From positions 1-64,000 of the forward strand of contig JAJPKJ010000036.1 in NCBI GenBank assembly GCA_021323755.1: a DNA stretch of 64,000 nucleotides, given 5' to 3'. Positions within the stretch are counted from its first letter, which is position 1, and each line of letters begins with the position of its first letter. This DNA comes from Chitinophagales bacterium. Lineage in GTDB: Bacteria > Bacteroidota > Bacteroidia > Chitinophagales > Chitinophagaceae. Below are positions 8,550 to 16,138 of this stretch, piece by piece. Below the pieces are notes generated by a model. The model saw only the letters and a program-made list of their open reading frames with translations. It ran no database searches and was not told the DNA's origin. Both the position numbers and the translations under genes were made by a program.

Positions 8550-8603
8550 ATGAATCAACTTCTATCTTTCCAATTTCGCTGTTGTTGCTGCATGCGCAGC
8601 TAA
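8550..8603 (+). CDS. Putative cysteine-sensing leader peptide (Cys4)
   Basis: ATG 8550 starts a 17-codon frame, MNQLLSFQFRCCCCMRS, ending with TAA at 8601-8603. Codons 11-14 are TGT TGT TGC TGC. It lies about 20 bases after the predicted transcription start and 54 bases before cysH. A run of four Cys codons immediately before a cysteine biosynthesis operon is the classic layout of an amino-acid-responsive leader peptide. Polycysteine leader frames that attenuate sulfur genes are known in mycobacteria; this one is in a different phylum. The start has no Shine-Dalgarno sequence, as usual here. A 5-bp hairpin overlaps its last codons. Translation is inferred, not shown. Confidence 0.75.
   Translation: MNQLLSFQFRCCCCMRS
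8587..8600 (+). promoter_or_regulatory. Hairpin overlapping the Cys codons of the leader
   Basis: GCTGC (8587-8591) pairs perfectly with GCAGC (8596-8600) around the loop ATGC. The 5' arm overlaps the third and fourth Cys codons and the 3' arm ends at the base before the leader stop codon. A ribosome stalled on the Cys codons would cover it. A pyrimidine run with seven T (8624-8630) follows 23 bases later, but no strong stem sits directly before it. Confidence 0.5.
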
Positions 8604-8657
8604 AGATTACCCCTCTGATATTCTTTTTTTCCCATTTCATCAACGCCAAAAAAATTC

Positions 8658-9377
8658 ATGATCACCGAAACGTCAAAAATACATGCTCCCCAATTACTCC
8701 ACCAAATTAGTGGAGTAAAGGTCGATGATGCATTGCGTTTATTATTGAATGAATTTCCCGGGCAGGTAACTTTCTCATCGAGTTTTAGCGTAGAAGACCA
8801 GGTCATCACACACATTATATTATCAAGCAATCTCCCCGTTTCCATTTTTACGCTGGATACAGGAAGATTATTTGCAGAAACATATTCGACCTGGAACACC
8901 ACAAATGAAAAATACGGAGTGAAGATAAAAGCATTTTATCCCGACAGAAATTTACTTGAAACATTTATTGATGAAAAGGGCCCGAATGCATTTTATGAAT
9001 CAGTTGCAAACAGAAAAGAATGTTGCTTCATCAGAAAAGTGGAACCATTAAAAAGAGCATTGTCCGGAAATGCGGTGTGGGTAACGGGCTTACGCGCCGA
9101 GCATTCCCCGGAAAGAAAAAATCATGAGATCATTGAATGGGATGAAACAAATAAGATCATCAAATACAATCCTATTTTAAATTGGACATCCGAAGAGGTA
9201 AAGCGATTTATCCATGAACATGATGTGCCTTATAATATTTTACATGATAGAGGATTTGTGAGTATCGGATGTGCACCTTGCACACGCGCGATCAAAGCCG
9301 GCGAAGATTTTCGTGCGGGAAGATGGTGGTGGGAAGATGCCAGTAAAAAAGAATGCGGGTTGCACGCAGCAAATTAA
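8658..9377 (+). CDS. cysH: Assimilatory APS/PAPS reductase, [4Fe-4S] type
   Basis: The 239-residue protein reduces adenylyl sulfate (or PAPS) to sulfite in the cytoplasm. The nucleotide-binding region is SFSVEDQ (about 42-48) followed by LDTGRL. Cluster cysteines are CC at 122-123 and CAPC at 205-208, and the catalytic cysteine is C233 in the C-terminal KKECGLH. The paired cluster cysteines mark the APS-reductase subfamily, which agrees with the absence of an APS kinase (cysC) in this locus. It is the first gene of the sulfate-reduction operon: cysD follows 3 bases after its stop. Control is expected from the promoter at 8518 and the Cys4 leader upstream. Confidence 0.93.
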   Translation: MITETSKIHAPQLLHQISGVKVDDALRLLLNEFPGQVTFSSSFSVEDQVITHIILSSNLPVSIFTLDTGRLFAETYSTWNTTNEKYGVKIKAFYPDRNLLETFIDEKGPNAFYESVANRKECCFIRKVEPLKRALSGNAVWVTGLRAEHSPERKNHEIIEWDETNKIIKYNPILNWTSEEVKRFIHEHDVPYNILHDRGFVSIGCAPCTRAIKAGEDFRAGRWWWEDASKKECGLHAAN

Positions 9378-9380
9378 ATT

Positions 9381-10289
9381 ATGACCAATCATCAATTAGA
9401 TTATCTTGATCAATTAGAATCGGAGGCGATTCACATCCTCCGTGAAGTTGCCGGGCAATTCGAGCGGCCTGCACTATTGTTCAGTGGCGGCAAGGATTCG
9501 ATAACCTTAGTCCATCTTGCTTTAAAAGCCTTTCGCCCCGGAAAATTTCCCTTCCCCTTGGTTCATATTGATACCGGCCATAATTTTCCTGAAGCCCTTG
9601 ATTTTCGAGATGAACTGGCAAATAAGATCGGGGAAAAATTGGTTGTGCGCAAAGTGGAGGATACGATCAAAACAAAACATTTAACGGAGCCAAAAGGAAA
9701 ATTCGCTAGCAGAAATCAACTACAGACTTACACACTGCTCGATACGATTGAGGAATTTGAATTTGATGCATGCATTGGCGGCGCTCGTCGTGATGAAGAA
9801 AAAGCGAGAGCGAAAGAAAGGATCTTTTCCGTTCGTGATGAATTTGGACAATGGGATCCGAAACTGCAGAGACCGGAATTGTGGAATATCTACAACGGAA
9901 AAATTCAAAAAGGGGAGAATGTGCGTGTTTTTCCCATCAGCAACTGGACAGAAGCTGATATTTGGAATTATATCCGCCGAGAAGACATTGCCTTACCATC
10001 AATTTATTTTTCGCATGAACGCGATGTGATCGAACATGAAGGACAGTTGGTGGCCGTTTCAGATTTTATTCGTTTGGATGAAACTGATCAGATCCTGAAA
10101 AAGAAAGTTCGTTACAGAACTGTGGGCGATATGACCTGCACTGCTGCTGTCGAATCTAGCGCATCAACCATTGAAGACATTATTAAAGAAATAACAGCAA
10201 CAAAAACAAGTGAGCGTGGTGAAACAAGGATTGATGATAAAGTTTCGGAAGCCGCCATGGAAGACAGAAAAAAGAACGGGTATTTTTAA
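9381..10289 (+). CDS. cysD: Sulfate adenylyltransferase subunit 2
   Basis: At 302 residues this matches the normal length of CysD, the catalytic ATP pyrophosphatase subunit that makes adenylyl sulfate from sulfate and ATP. The PP-loop is SGGKDS at residues 35-40. Other family landmarks are HIDTGHNFPEALDFRD, GGARRDEEKARAKER, FPISNWTEADIWNYI and a C-terminal YRTVGDMTCTAAVES segment. It begins 3 bases after cysH, so the two are probably translationally coupled, and cysN follows 49 bases later. The active enzyme is a heterodimer with the CysN GTPase. Confidence 0.95.
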   Translation: MTNHQLDYLDQLESEAIHILREVAGQFERPALLFSGGKDSITLVHLALKAFRPGKFPFPLVHIDTGHNFPEALDFRDELANKIGEKLVVRKVEDTIKTKHLTEPKGKFASRNQLQTYTLLDTIEEFEFDACIGGARRDEEKARAKERIFSVRDEFGQWDPKLQRPELWNIYNGKIQKGENVRVFPISNWTEADIWNYIRREDIALPSIYFSHERDVIEHEGQLVAVSDFIRLDETDQILKKKVRYRTVGDMTCTAAVESSASTIEDIIKEITATKTSERGETRIDDKVSEAAMEDRKKNGYF

Positions 10290-10338
10290 GATCGAAATGT
10301 GAGCATTTGAAAATATTATAGAATCGCAAATCAACAAA

Positions 10339-11580
10339 ATGGATTTATTACGTTTTATAACAGCAGGAAGTGTTGATGACGGCAAAAGCACGCTGATCGG
10401 GCGTTTGCTGTTTGACAGCAAAAATATCCTGGTTGATCAGTTGGAAGCTTTGGAAAGACAAAGTAAAAATCGTGAGGATGGCGAGATTGATCTGGCATTA
10501 TTAACCGATGGACTGCGCGCCGAACGTGAGCAGGGGATCACGATTGATGTAGCGTACAAATATTTTTCAACGCCGAAACGCAAATTTATTATTGCCGATG
10601 CGCCGGGACATATTCAATACACGCGCAACATGATCACAGGCGCTTCAAATGCAGACCTGATCATTATTTTAATTGATGCGCGAAACGGCGTTGCCGAGCA
10701 GACACGTCGCCATTCCATTATCGCCTCGCTGCTGAAAATTCCGCACGTTATTATTGCGGTCAATAAAATGGATCTGGTAAATTACTCACAAGACATTTTC
10801 AACAATATTCTTATTGATTATGCAGAGATCGCAAGATCGCTGGACTTACCCGACGTCACTTATATTCCGATCAGCGCATTGAAGGGGGACAATATTGTCG
10901 ACAGGTCATTGTCACTCTCCTGGTACGATGGGCAAACTTTATTGGATGTACTTGAAAACGTACGTGTTGAAAATGATGTAAACCTTACTGATGCTCGTTT
11001 TCCGGTACAATATATTATTCGCCCGCAAACCGATGAATTGCATGATTATCGGGGTTATGCGGGAAAGATAATCAGCGGCATCTATAAAAAAGGTGATGAA
11101 ATTATCGTGCTTCCTTCATTATTCAACAGCAAAATAAAAAGTATTGAATTTGGCGGCAAGGAATTGAATGAAGCTTTTGCAACGCAAAGCGTAATCCTGC
11201 AATTGGAAGATGATATAGATATTAGTCGTGGAGATATGATCGTAAAAAATGATCATCAACCAAGAGTAGAACAGGAATTGAATGTGCTGTTGTGTTGGAT
11301 GGATAATAAACCCCTTGTGGCCGGGAATAAGTATTTATTGCAGATCAATAGTCGTCGTGTCCGCAGTTCGGTAAAAGAAATCGAATTCAAATTGGATGTG
11401 AATACGCTGGAAAAAAATTATGACCCGGCACAGGCATCGCTTAATGATATTGTAAAAGCAAAAATCAAAGCGGCATCACCGATTCCTTTTGATTCATACA
11501 AAGAGTTACGCGCTAATGGCGGGGCGATATTGATCGATGAAACGAGTAATGTAACGGTAGCAGCTTGTATGATTCAATAA
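10339..11580 (+). CDS. cysN: Sulfate adenylyltransferase subunit 1 (GTPase)
   Basis: This 413-residue translation-factor-like GTPase drives APS synthesis with CysD. The G1 loop is AGSVDDGKST (9-18), the G3 motif is DAPGH (87-91) and the G4 motif is NKMD (142-145). The switch region carries REQGITIDVAY. Two EF-Tu-like beta-barrel domains follow (from about residue 225). The chain ends without the CysC APS-kinase domain that is fused in some bacteria, matching the APS-type reductase encoded upstream. A copy of the sulfur operator motif lies just after its stop codon. Confidence 0.95.
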   Translation: MDLLRFITAGSVDDGKSTLIGRLLFDSKNILVDQLEALERQSKNREDGEIDLALLTDGLRAEREQGITIDVAYKYFSTPKRKFIIADAPGHIQYTRNMITGASNADLIIILIDARNGVAEQTRRHSIIASLLKIPHVIIAVNKMDLVNYSQDIFNNILIDYAEIARSLDLPDVTYIPISALKGDNIVDRSLSLSWYDGQTLLDVLENVRVENDVNLTDARFPVQYIIRPQTDELHDYRGYAGKIISGIYKKGDEIIVLPSLFNSKIKSIEFGGKELNEAFATQSVILQLEDDIDISRGDMIVKNDHQPRVEQELNVLLCWMDNKPLVAGNKYLLQINSRRVRSSVKEIEFKLDVNTLEKNYDPAQASLNDIVKAKIKAASPIPFDSYKELRANGGAILIDETSNVTVAACMIQ

Positions 11581-11594
11581 TTTTTTTACACGTA

Positions 11595-11620
11595 TATCCT
11601 ACTAAATTTATAGACTAATA
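11595..11620 (+). promoter_or_regulatory. Sulfur-locus operator motif, copy A
   Basis: A 26-base near-palindrome with core CCTACTAAATTTATAGAC ends two bases before the ATG of the methyltransferase gene at 11623. It matches the copy at 16113 at 25 of 26 positions and the reverse complement of the copy at 15966 at 23 of 26. The partial dyad is CTA..AA.TT..TAG. It is probably the site of a sulfur regulator; the Rrf2/CymR-like family is a guess. It implies an internal promoter or control point within the operon. Confidence 0.65.
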
Positions 11621-11622
11621 AA

Positions 11623-12450
11623 ATGAACAGAACACCAGAAAAAAAAGGCAAGGTTATCATCGTTGGAGCTGGCCCCGGCGATCCGGAATTGCTCACCATA
11701 AAAGCGCTCCGGGCATTGCAACAAGCCGAGGTCATCATAACTGATCGCCTGGTGAGTAATGTGATATTGTATGAATATGCAAATAAAGATGCGCTCATTT
11801 TGCATGTTGGCAAACAATGCCGCAAAGGCGCCTCCACTCCACAACATATCATCAATGAGTTATTGGCTGATTATGCTTTGCAGGGGAAATTGGTTGTTCG
11901 TTTAAAAGGCGGAGATGTTTCATTATTTTCAAATGTGCTGGATGAATTAAATACGTTAACGCAACATAAAATCGGGTATGAGATTATTCCCGGTATTACT
12001 GCAGCATCAGGTGCTGCTGCCTATTCCGGGATCCCTTTAACAGCAAGGGATCATGCTGCCGCAGTTCGTTTCATTACTTATTACAAAACCGATTTATTGA
12101 ATGATGATTATTGGAAGGAACTTGCCAAGACTGAGGATACCCTTGTATTTTATATGTCCTCAGATACAATCAATGCACTGATTACAAAACTGATTGATAA
12201 CAAAATTGACCCTTCGGTGCACATCGCCGTTATAGAGCAGGCAACTACTCCTTTACAAAATATTTACAGTTGTAATGTCTATGACTATGCGAAAAAATGG
12301 AACAACAACATTTACGTATCGCCAACATTAATAATCGTTGGGAAAGTTGCGGCGTTACACGAAAAATTTCAGTGGCTGCAAAATAGCCATAGCAAACAAA
12401 ATTATTTTGATCCTGTAAACGAAAAAGCCACGGCAGCAGCCCGAGCATGA
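11623..12450 (+). CDS. cobA: Uroporphyrinogen-III C-methyltransferase (SUMT)
   Basis: This 275-residue protein performs the two SAM-dependent methylations of uroporphyrinogen III that give precorrin-2, the first step towards siroheme. Family motifs are GAGPGDPELLT (15-25), GKQCRKGAST, VRLKGGDVSLFS and PGITAASGAAAYSGIPLTAR. The usual length is about 250-280 residues. It stands alone here; the next steps (dehydrogenase and chelatase) lie in the fused protein at 18936. Its product, siroheme, is the cofactor of the sulfite reductase hemoprotein encoded at 14288. An operator motif ends two bases upstream of the start, so it may be transcribed separately from cysHDN under some conditions. Confidence 0.92.
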   Translation: MNRTPEKKGKVIIVGAGPGDPELLTIKALRALQQAEVIITDRLVSNVILYEYANKDALILHVGKQCRKGASTPQHIINELLADYALQGKLVVRLKGGDVSLFSNVLDELNTLTQHKIGYEIIPGITAASGAAAYSGIPLTARDHAAAVRFITYYKTDLLNDDYWKELAKTEDTLVFYMSSDTINALITKLIDNKIDPSVHIAVIEQATTPLQNIYSCNVYDYAKKWNNNIYVSPTLIIVGKVAALHEKFQWLQNSHSKQNYFDPVNEKATAAARA

Positions 12451-12480
12451 TAATGATTAATTACTAATTAAAAAAGACCG

Positions 12481-14172
12481 ATGTTAACGAACGAAAAATT
12501 AAAGGTTATACAAGATCTGATCGCTACTTCCACAAAAGAAGAGATAATCTGGCTTAATGGATATCTTGCCGGACTACTGGCCCAAAATGGAGAGCAGGCA
12601 GAGAATAATACTCCTCCAAAACCGCAGGTTGGAAAAATCACCATTGCTTATGGAACAGAGACCGGGAACTCAAAAAAAATCGCGACTGATTTCGCTTCCA
12701 AAGCAAAAAAGAATGGCATCAATGCAAAAATTGTAAGCCTTGACCAATACCGACTGGATGATCTGCAGAAAGAAGAATATTTTTTTACAGTGATCAGCAC
12801 CCAGGGCGAAGGTGAGCCACCGGCAGCCGCAAAAAAGTTCTACGACCATATACATAAAAATGGATTTAAACTTCAAAAATTAAAATATGGCGTGTTGGCC
12901 TTGGGCGATACAGCCTATCCGCTTTTTTGCAAAGCCGGTGAAGATGTTGATGCACAATTGCAAGTACTCGGTGGAGAAAGAATTGCTTCCTTGCAAAAAT
13001 GCGATACCGATTATGAAACCGAAGCGGTAAAATGGTTTTCGGAAATTTTGCAAAAGCTGGATGGCACGCCGGCACAAAGAATAATAACGACCCCTGTAAC
13101 CAAAAAACATATCGGAAAAAAGATTTATACAGGCAAGGTGCTTACAAATATTAATCTTAATGACAGAGGTTCAAATAAACAAACACATCATATCGAGATT
13201 GCCGCTGATGATTTAGACTATCAGCCCGGAGATTCAATCGGAATTGTTCCAGAAAATCATGTGGAAATTGTCCAGGCAATCATTGATCTGACGAACACCA
13301 ATCAAAATAAATTATTACCCTATCGAAATGAAGAGCTTCGGGTTGTTGATTTCCTTACAAAAAAGCTGAACATTATTCATCTTCCGGAAAGAGTGGTAAA
13401 AAAATATGCGACGATTATTCAACAGGAGATCCCAGAGACAAAGATCAGTCTGCTCGACCTATTAAAGATTTATCCAGTAAGAGATGCTGCGCAATTTGAA
13501 GAAGTCATCAGCATTCTCGAGCCGATCACCCCAAGACTGTATTCCATTTCATCTTCGTTACAATCGCATGAAGGGGAAGTGCACATCACCGTTGCGCAAG
13601 ATACATTCACGATCAATGACGAATTAAAACACGGATTATGTTCCGGCTTTTTATCGCATCTCCACCACAATGACAGCATAGAATTTTACGTGCATAAAAA
13701 CACGCAATTCAAATTACCCGCGCCGGATAAGGATATCATCATGATCGGTCCCGGAACTGGTATCGCTCCTTTCCGTTCTTTTCTTGCCGAACGCGATGCA
13801 ACAGGCGCGAAAGGAAAAAACTGGTTGTTCTTTGGTGAGCAACATTTTACTTCAGACTTCTTATATCAAACGGAAATTCAAAATTGGATTCAAACAGATG
13901 TGCTCACGAGAGTTAATGTTGCCTTTTCCCGGGACACAAAAGAAAAAATTTATGTTCAGCATAAAATGTTAAAGCACGCTGAAGAACTTTTTGACTGGGT
14001 CAATAATGGAGCTTATCTGTATGTATGTGGCGCCAAGGAACCCATGAGCGTGGATGTTGAAAACACTTTGTTGAAAATCATAAAAGAAGTTGGCAAAAAA
14101 AATGATCTCGAAGCAAGCGACTATCTAAATGAATTAAAAGAAGCAGGAAGATATCTGAAAGATGTTTATTAA
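12481..14172 (+). CDS. cysJ: Sulfite reductase flavoprotein subunit
   Basis: The 563-residue diflavin reductase passes electrons from NADPH through FAD and FMN to the sulfite reductase hemoprotein. A helical N-terminus leads into a flavodoxin domain beginning IAYGTETGNSKK (about 56-67) with the FMN loop STQGEGEPPAAA. Then come the FAD domain with RLYSISSS, the NADPH-binding GPGTGIAPFRSFLAERDATG, a YVCGAKEPMSVDVENTL segment and the C-terminal aromatic YLKDVY. The order and length match CysJ/SiR-FP. It lies between the methyltransferase and hemoprotein genes. A small hairpin (14185-14203) sits in the 115-base gap before the hemoprotein. Confidence 0.9.
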   Translation: MLTNEKLKVIQDLIATSTKEEIIWLNGYLAGLLAQNGEQAENNTPPKPQVGKITIAYGTETGNSKKIATDFASKAKKNGINAKIVSLDQYRLDDLQKEEYFFTVISTQGEGEPPAAAKKFYDHIHKNGFKLQKLKYGVLALGDTAYPLFCKAGEDVDAQLQVLGGERIASLQKCDTDYETEAVKWFSEILQKLDGTPAQRIITTPVTKKHIGKKIYTGKVLTNINLNDRGSNKQTHHIEIAADDLDYQPGDSIGIVPENHVEIVQAIIDLTNTNQNKLLPYRNEELRVVDFLTKKLNIIHLPERVVKKYATIIQQEIPETKISLLDLLKIYPVRDAAQFEEVISILEPITPRLYSISSSLQSHEGEVHITVAQDTFTINDELKHGLCSGFLSHLHHNDSIEFYVHKNTQFKLPAPDKDIIMIGPGTGIAPFRSFLAERDATGAKGKNWLFFGEQHFTSDFLYQTEIQNWIQTDVLTRVNVAFSRDTKEKIYVQHKMLKHAEELFDWVNNGAYLYVCGAKEPMSVDVENTLLKIIKEVGKKNDLEASDYLNELKEAGRYLKDVY

Positions 14173-14184
14173 ACGCAGGTGTTA

Positions 14185-14203
14185 CGCTATCAAAAAAATA
14201 GCG
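14185..14203 (+). other. Small hairpin between cysJ and cysI
   Basis: CGCTAT (14185-14190) pairs with ATAGCG (14198-14203) around a 7-base loop CAAAAAA, 12 bases after the cysJ stop codon. No T run follows, so it is not a normal terminator. It could mark an mRNA processing or stability point between the subunits. Confidence 0.35.
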
Positions 14204-14287
14204 CTCAGTGGCCGGAAACAAACCAACAGAATAATATCGCCGAAAATATTGAGATCGTATATCTAACATCGAAAATCATCAATAAAA

Positions 14288-15955
14288 ATGCCTGAAAATT
14301 TATCGCCAGTTGAAAAAATAAAAAAAGAAAGCCACGCGCTTCGGGGAACAATCGCCGAAGAACTGTTAAACGAAACCACAGGAGCAATCAGTGAAGACGA
14401 TCAGGCTGTGATAAAGTTTCACGGGATGTATCAGCAGGACGATCGGGATCGCCGTGATGAACGCGCGGAAAAAAAACTGGAACGCTTATACTCTTTTATG
14501 ATCCGCTTACGCTTGCCCGGAGGATTTCTCACACCCCAGCAATGGATCGCTACGCATCATATTGCCGGAGAGAATTCTACCGGGGTTATCAAAATCACCA
14601 CGCGTCAAACCATACAATTGCATGGTTTGATCAAATCTAAAATAAAACCAACCATTAAGGCATTCAGCGCAGCAAAGTTGGATTCGATAGCCACTTGCGG
14701 GGATATTAACCGAAATGTGATTTGCGCTGCTCATCCATTGCAATCCCCGATTCATGCTAACGTGCATCAATATGCGAAAAAGATCAGCGAATTGTTAATG
14801 CCTAAAACAAGAGCATATTATGAGATATGGCTCGATGAAGAAAAGATCGCTGATAAAAAAGATGAAGAAGATCCGCTTTACCAGGATCGCTATCTTCCAC
14901 GCAAATTTAAAATTGCCATTGCCATTCCGCCGAATAATGATGTAGATGTTTTTGCAAACGACATCGGGTTAATAGCGATCATAGAAGATAATGAGTTAAA
15001 GGGCTTTAATATTGCCGTTGGAGGCGGATTGTCGGCAACGCACGGTAATCCGGCAACCTATCCAAGAATTGCAACAGTCATTGGTTTTGTGGCGGGTGAG
15101 GAAAAAATATTCAAAACGGTTTATGCCATTGCAACTGTTCAGCGTGATTTCGGCAACCGAAGTGATCGCAAGCTTGCCCGTTTAAAATACACCATCGACA
15201 GGCATGGGATCGGATGGTTCAAAGAAGAAGTGGAAAGAAGGATTGGATATATGTTGGAGCAGCCGCGCCCCTATTCATTTACTGAACGCAAAGATTATTA
15301 CGGCTGGCAACAAAATCACGACGGGCTTTGGTATTATACCCCATTTGTAGAAAATGGCAGGTTGCTCGATGATGAAAACGCCGCGCTAAAAACGGCCTTC
15401 CTGGAAATTGCAAAAACCGGCAAGGCGAACTTCCGCTTTACCGGAAATCAAAATGTAATTATTGCCGATATCCGGGAAAATGATAAGACAGCGATTGAAA
15501 CAATTCTGAAAAAATTTAGAGTCGATGAGCACACCCAAAAGGCCTCGGCAATCAGAAAGAATTCCATGGCATGCGTGGCATTAAATACCTGTCCATTAGC
15601 GTTAGCAGAAGGACAGCGTTATCTCCCCTCGTTGATAACGAAAATCGAAGCCCTGGTAAATCAATACGACCTGACCAAAGAAGAGATCATCATCCGGATG
15701 ACCGGCTGCCCAAATGGTTGTGCGCGACCATATTTGGCAGAGATCGGTTTTGTGGGAATAGCCTATGGCTCTTACAACCTTCACCTTGGCGGCAGCCATG
15801 AAGGAACCAGATTGAACAAAATCTATAAAGAAAATCTGGATGAGGGAGCGATTTTAAACGAATTGAACTCATTATTCCTGATGTTCAGTAAAGAAAAAAA
15901 CCCCGCAGAAACATTTGGGGATTTTGCAGTAAGAAAAGGATTGGTTTCTTTTTAA
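14288..15955 (+). CDS. cysI: Sulfite reductase hemoprotein (nitrite/sulfite reductase family)
   Basis: This 555-residue siroheme/[4Fe-4S] enzyme makes the six-electron reduction of sulfite to sulfide. The cluster and siroheme ligands are C429 and C435 (ACVALNTCPLA) and C474 and C478 (TGCPNGCARPY). Other landmarks are FMIRLRLPGGFLTPQQW, ITTRQTIQLHG, the Asp/Asn segment CGDINRNVICAAHP and the N-half GGGLSATHGNPATYP. The length equals the CysI/SiR family (about 550-590) and the flavoprotein partner is just upstream, favouring sulfite over nitrite as substrate. It ends the cysH-to-cysI run; 10 bases later an operator and a new promoter begin. Confidence 0.9.
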   Translation: MPENLSPVEKIKKESHALRGTIAEELLNETTGAISEDDQAVIKFHGMYQQDDRDRRDERAEKKLERLYSFMIRLRLPGGFLTPQQWIATHHIAGENSTGVIKITTRQTIQLHGLIKSKIKPTIKAFSAAKLDSIATCGDINRNVICAAHPLQSPIHANVHQYAKKISELLMPKTRAYYEIWLDEEKIADKKDEEDPLYQDRYLPRKFKIAIAIPPNNDVDVFANDIGLIAIIEDNELKGFNIAVGGGLSATHGNPATYPRIATVIGFVAGEEKIFKTVYAIATVQRDFGNRSDRKLARLKYTIDRHGIGWFKEEVERRIGYMLEQPRPYSFTERKDYYGWQQNHDGLWYYTPFVENGRLLDDENAALKTAFLEIAKTGKANFRFTGNQNVIIADIRENDKTAIETILKKFRVDEHTQKASAIRKNSMACVALNTCPLALAEGQRYLPSLITKIEALVNQYDLTKEEIIIRMTGCPNGCARPYLAEIGFVGIAYGSYNLHLGGSHEGTRLNKIYKENLDEGAILNELNSLFLMFSKEKNPAETFGDFAVRKGLVSF

Positions 15956-15965
15956 AAAATATTTC

Positions 15966-15991
15966 TATTAGTCTACTAATTTAATAGGATA
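15966..15991 (-). promoter_or_regulatory. Sulfur-locus operator motif, copy B
   Basis: The reverse complement of this 26-base segment matches copy A at 23 of 26 positions (TATCCTA...TAGACTAATA). It starts 10 bases after the cysI stop codon and lies directly upstream of the -7 box at 15996, across where a -33 box would be. A regulator here could activate or repress the second leader transcript. Confidence 0.65.
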
Positions 15992-15995
15992 ATAC

Positions 15996-16003
15996 TATAT
16001 TTG
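15996..16003 (+). promoter_or_regulatory. Promoter -7 box before the second leader
   Basis: TATATTTG, an exact TAnnTTTG match and identical to the box at 8518. The last G is five bases before the ATG at 16008, so transcription is expected to begin at or next to that start codon, giving a leaderless short frame. The usual -33 region is occupied by operator copy B. Confidence 0.65.
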
Positions 16004-16007
16004 CAGC

Positions 16008-16097
16008 ATGAAACTCAGAACAACTGCTTTATTTTTAGTTTACAATCATAGCAGGACATCCTGTCCCACCCGGGACATTAACCTTTCACTCATTTAA
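16008..16097 (+). CDS. Putative leaderless leader peptide upstream of the TonB receptor
   Basis: A 29-codon frame (ATG 16008, TAA 16095-16097) starts MKLRTTALFLVYNHS and continues RTSCPTRDINLSLI. It begins at the predicted transcription start of the promoter at 15996. It has a single Cys codon (TGT 16062-16064) followed by a Pro codon; this TGTCCC stretch is the strand shared by two competing hairpins. An AT-rich run with many T and another operator copy follow before the receptor gene at 16138. The layout resembles a regulatory leader rather than a functional protein. No homologue is recognised. Confidence 0.55.
   Translation: MKLRTTALFLVYNHSRTSCPTRDINLSLI
16054..16077 (+). promoter_or_regulatory. 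Two mutually exclusive hairpins in the second leader
   Basis: GGACA (16054-16058) can pair with TGTCC (16062-16066) with a 3-base loop, or TGTCCC (16062-16067) can pair with GGGACA (16072-16077) with a 4-base loop. The shared strand encodes Cys-Pro of the leader peptide. A T-rich run (16098-16112) lies 20 bases downstream. The arrangement suggests an attenuation switch. Confidence 0.5.
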
Positions 16098-16112
16098 ATT
16101 TTTTTTATTTTT

Positions 16113-16138
16113 TATCCTACTAAAATTATAGACTAATA
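16113..16138 (+). promoter_or_regulatory. Sulfur-locus operator motif, copy C
   Basis: The 26-base element (core CCTACTAAAATTATAGAC) differs from copy A at one position and has the same orientation and nearly the same place relative to the next start codon; its last base is the A of the receptor's ATG. It lies after the second leader, so it could control a separate transcript or, being next to the start codon, act on RNA. Confidence 0.6.

Noticed and set aside
8518-8657. SAM riboswitch before cysH
   Set aside because: The leader is only about 125 bases and has no conserved SAM-I or SAM-II core that I can recognise; the Cys4 frame explains the region better.
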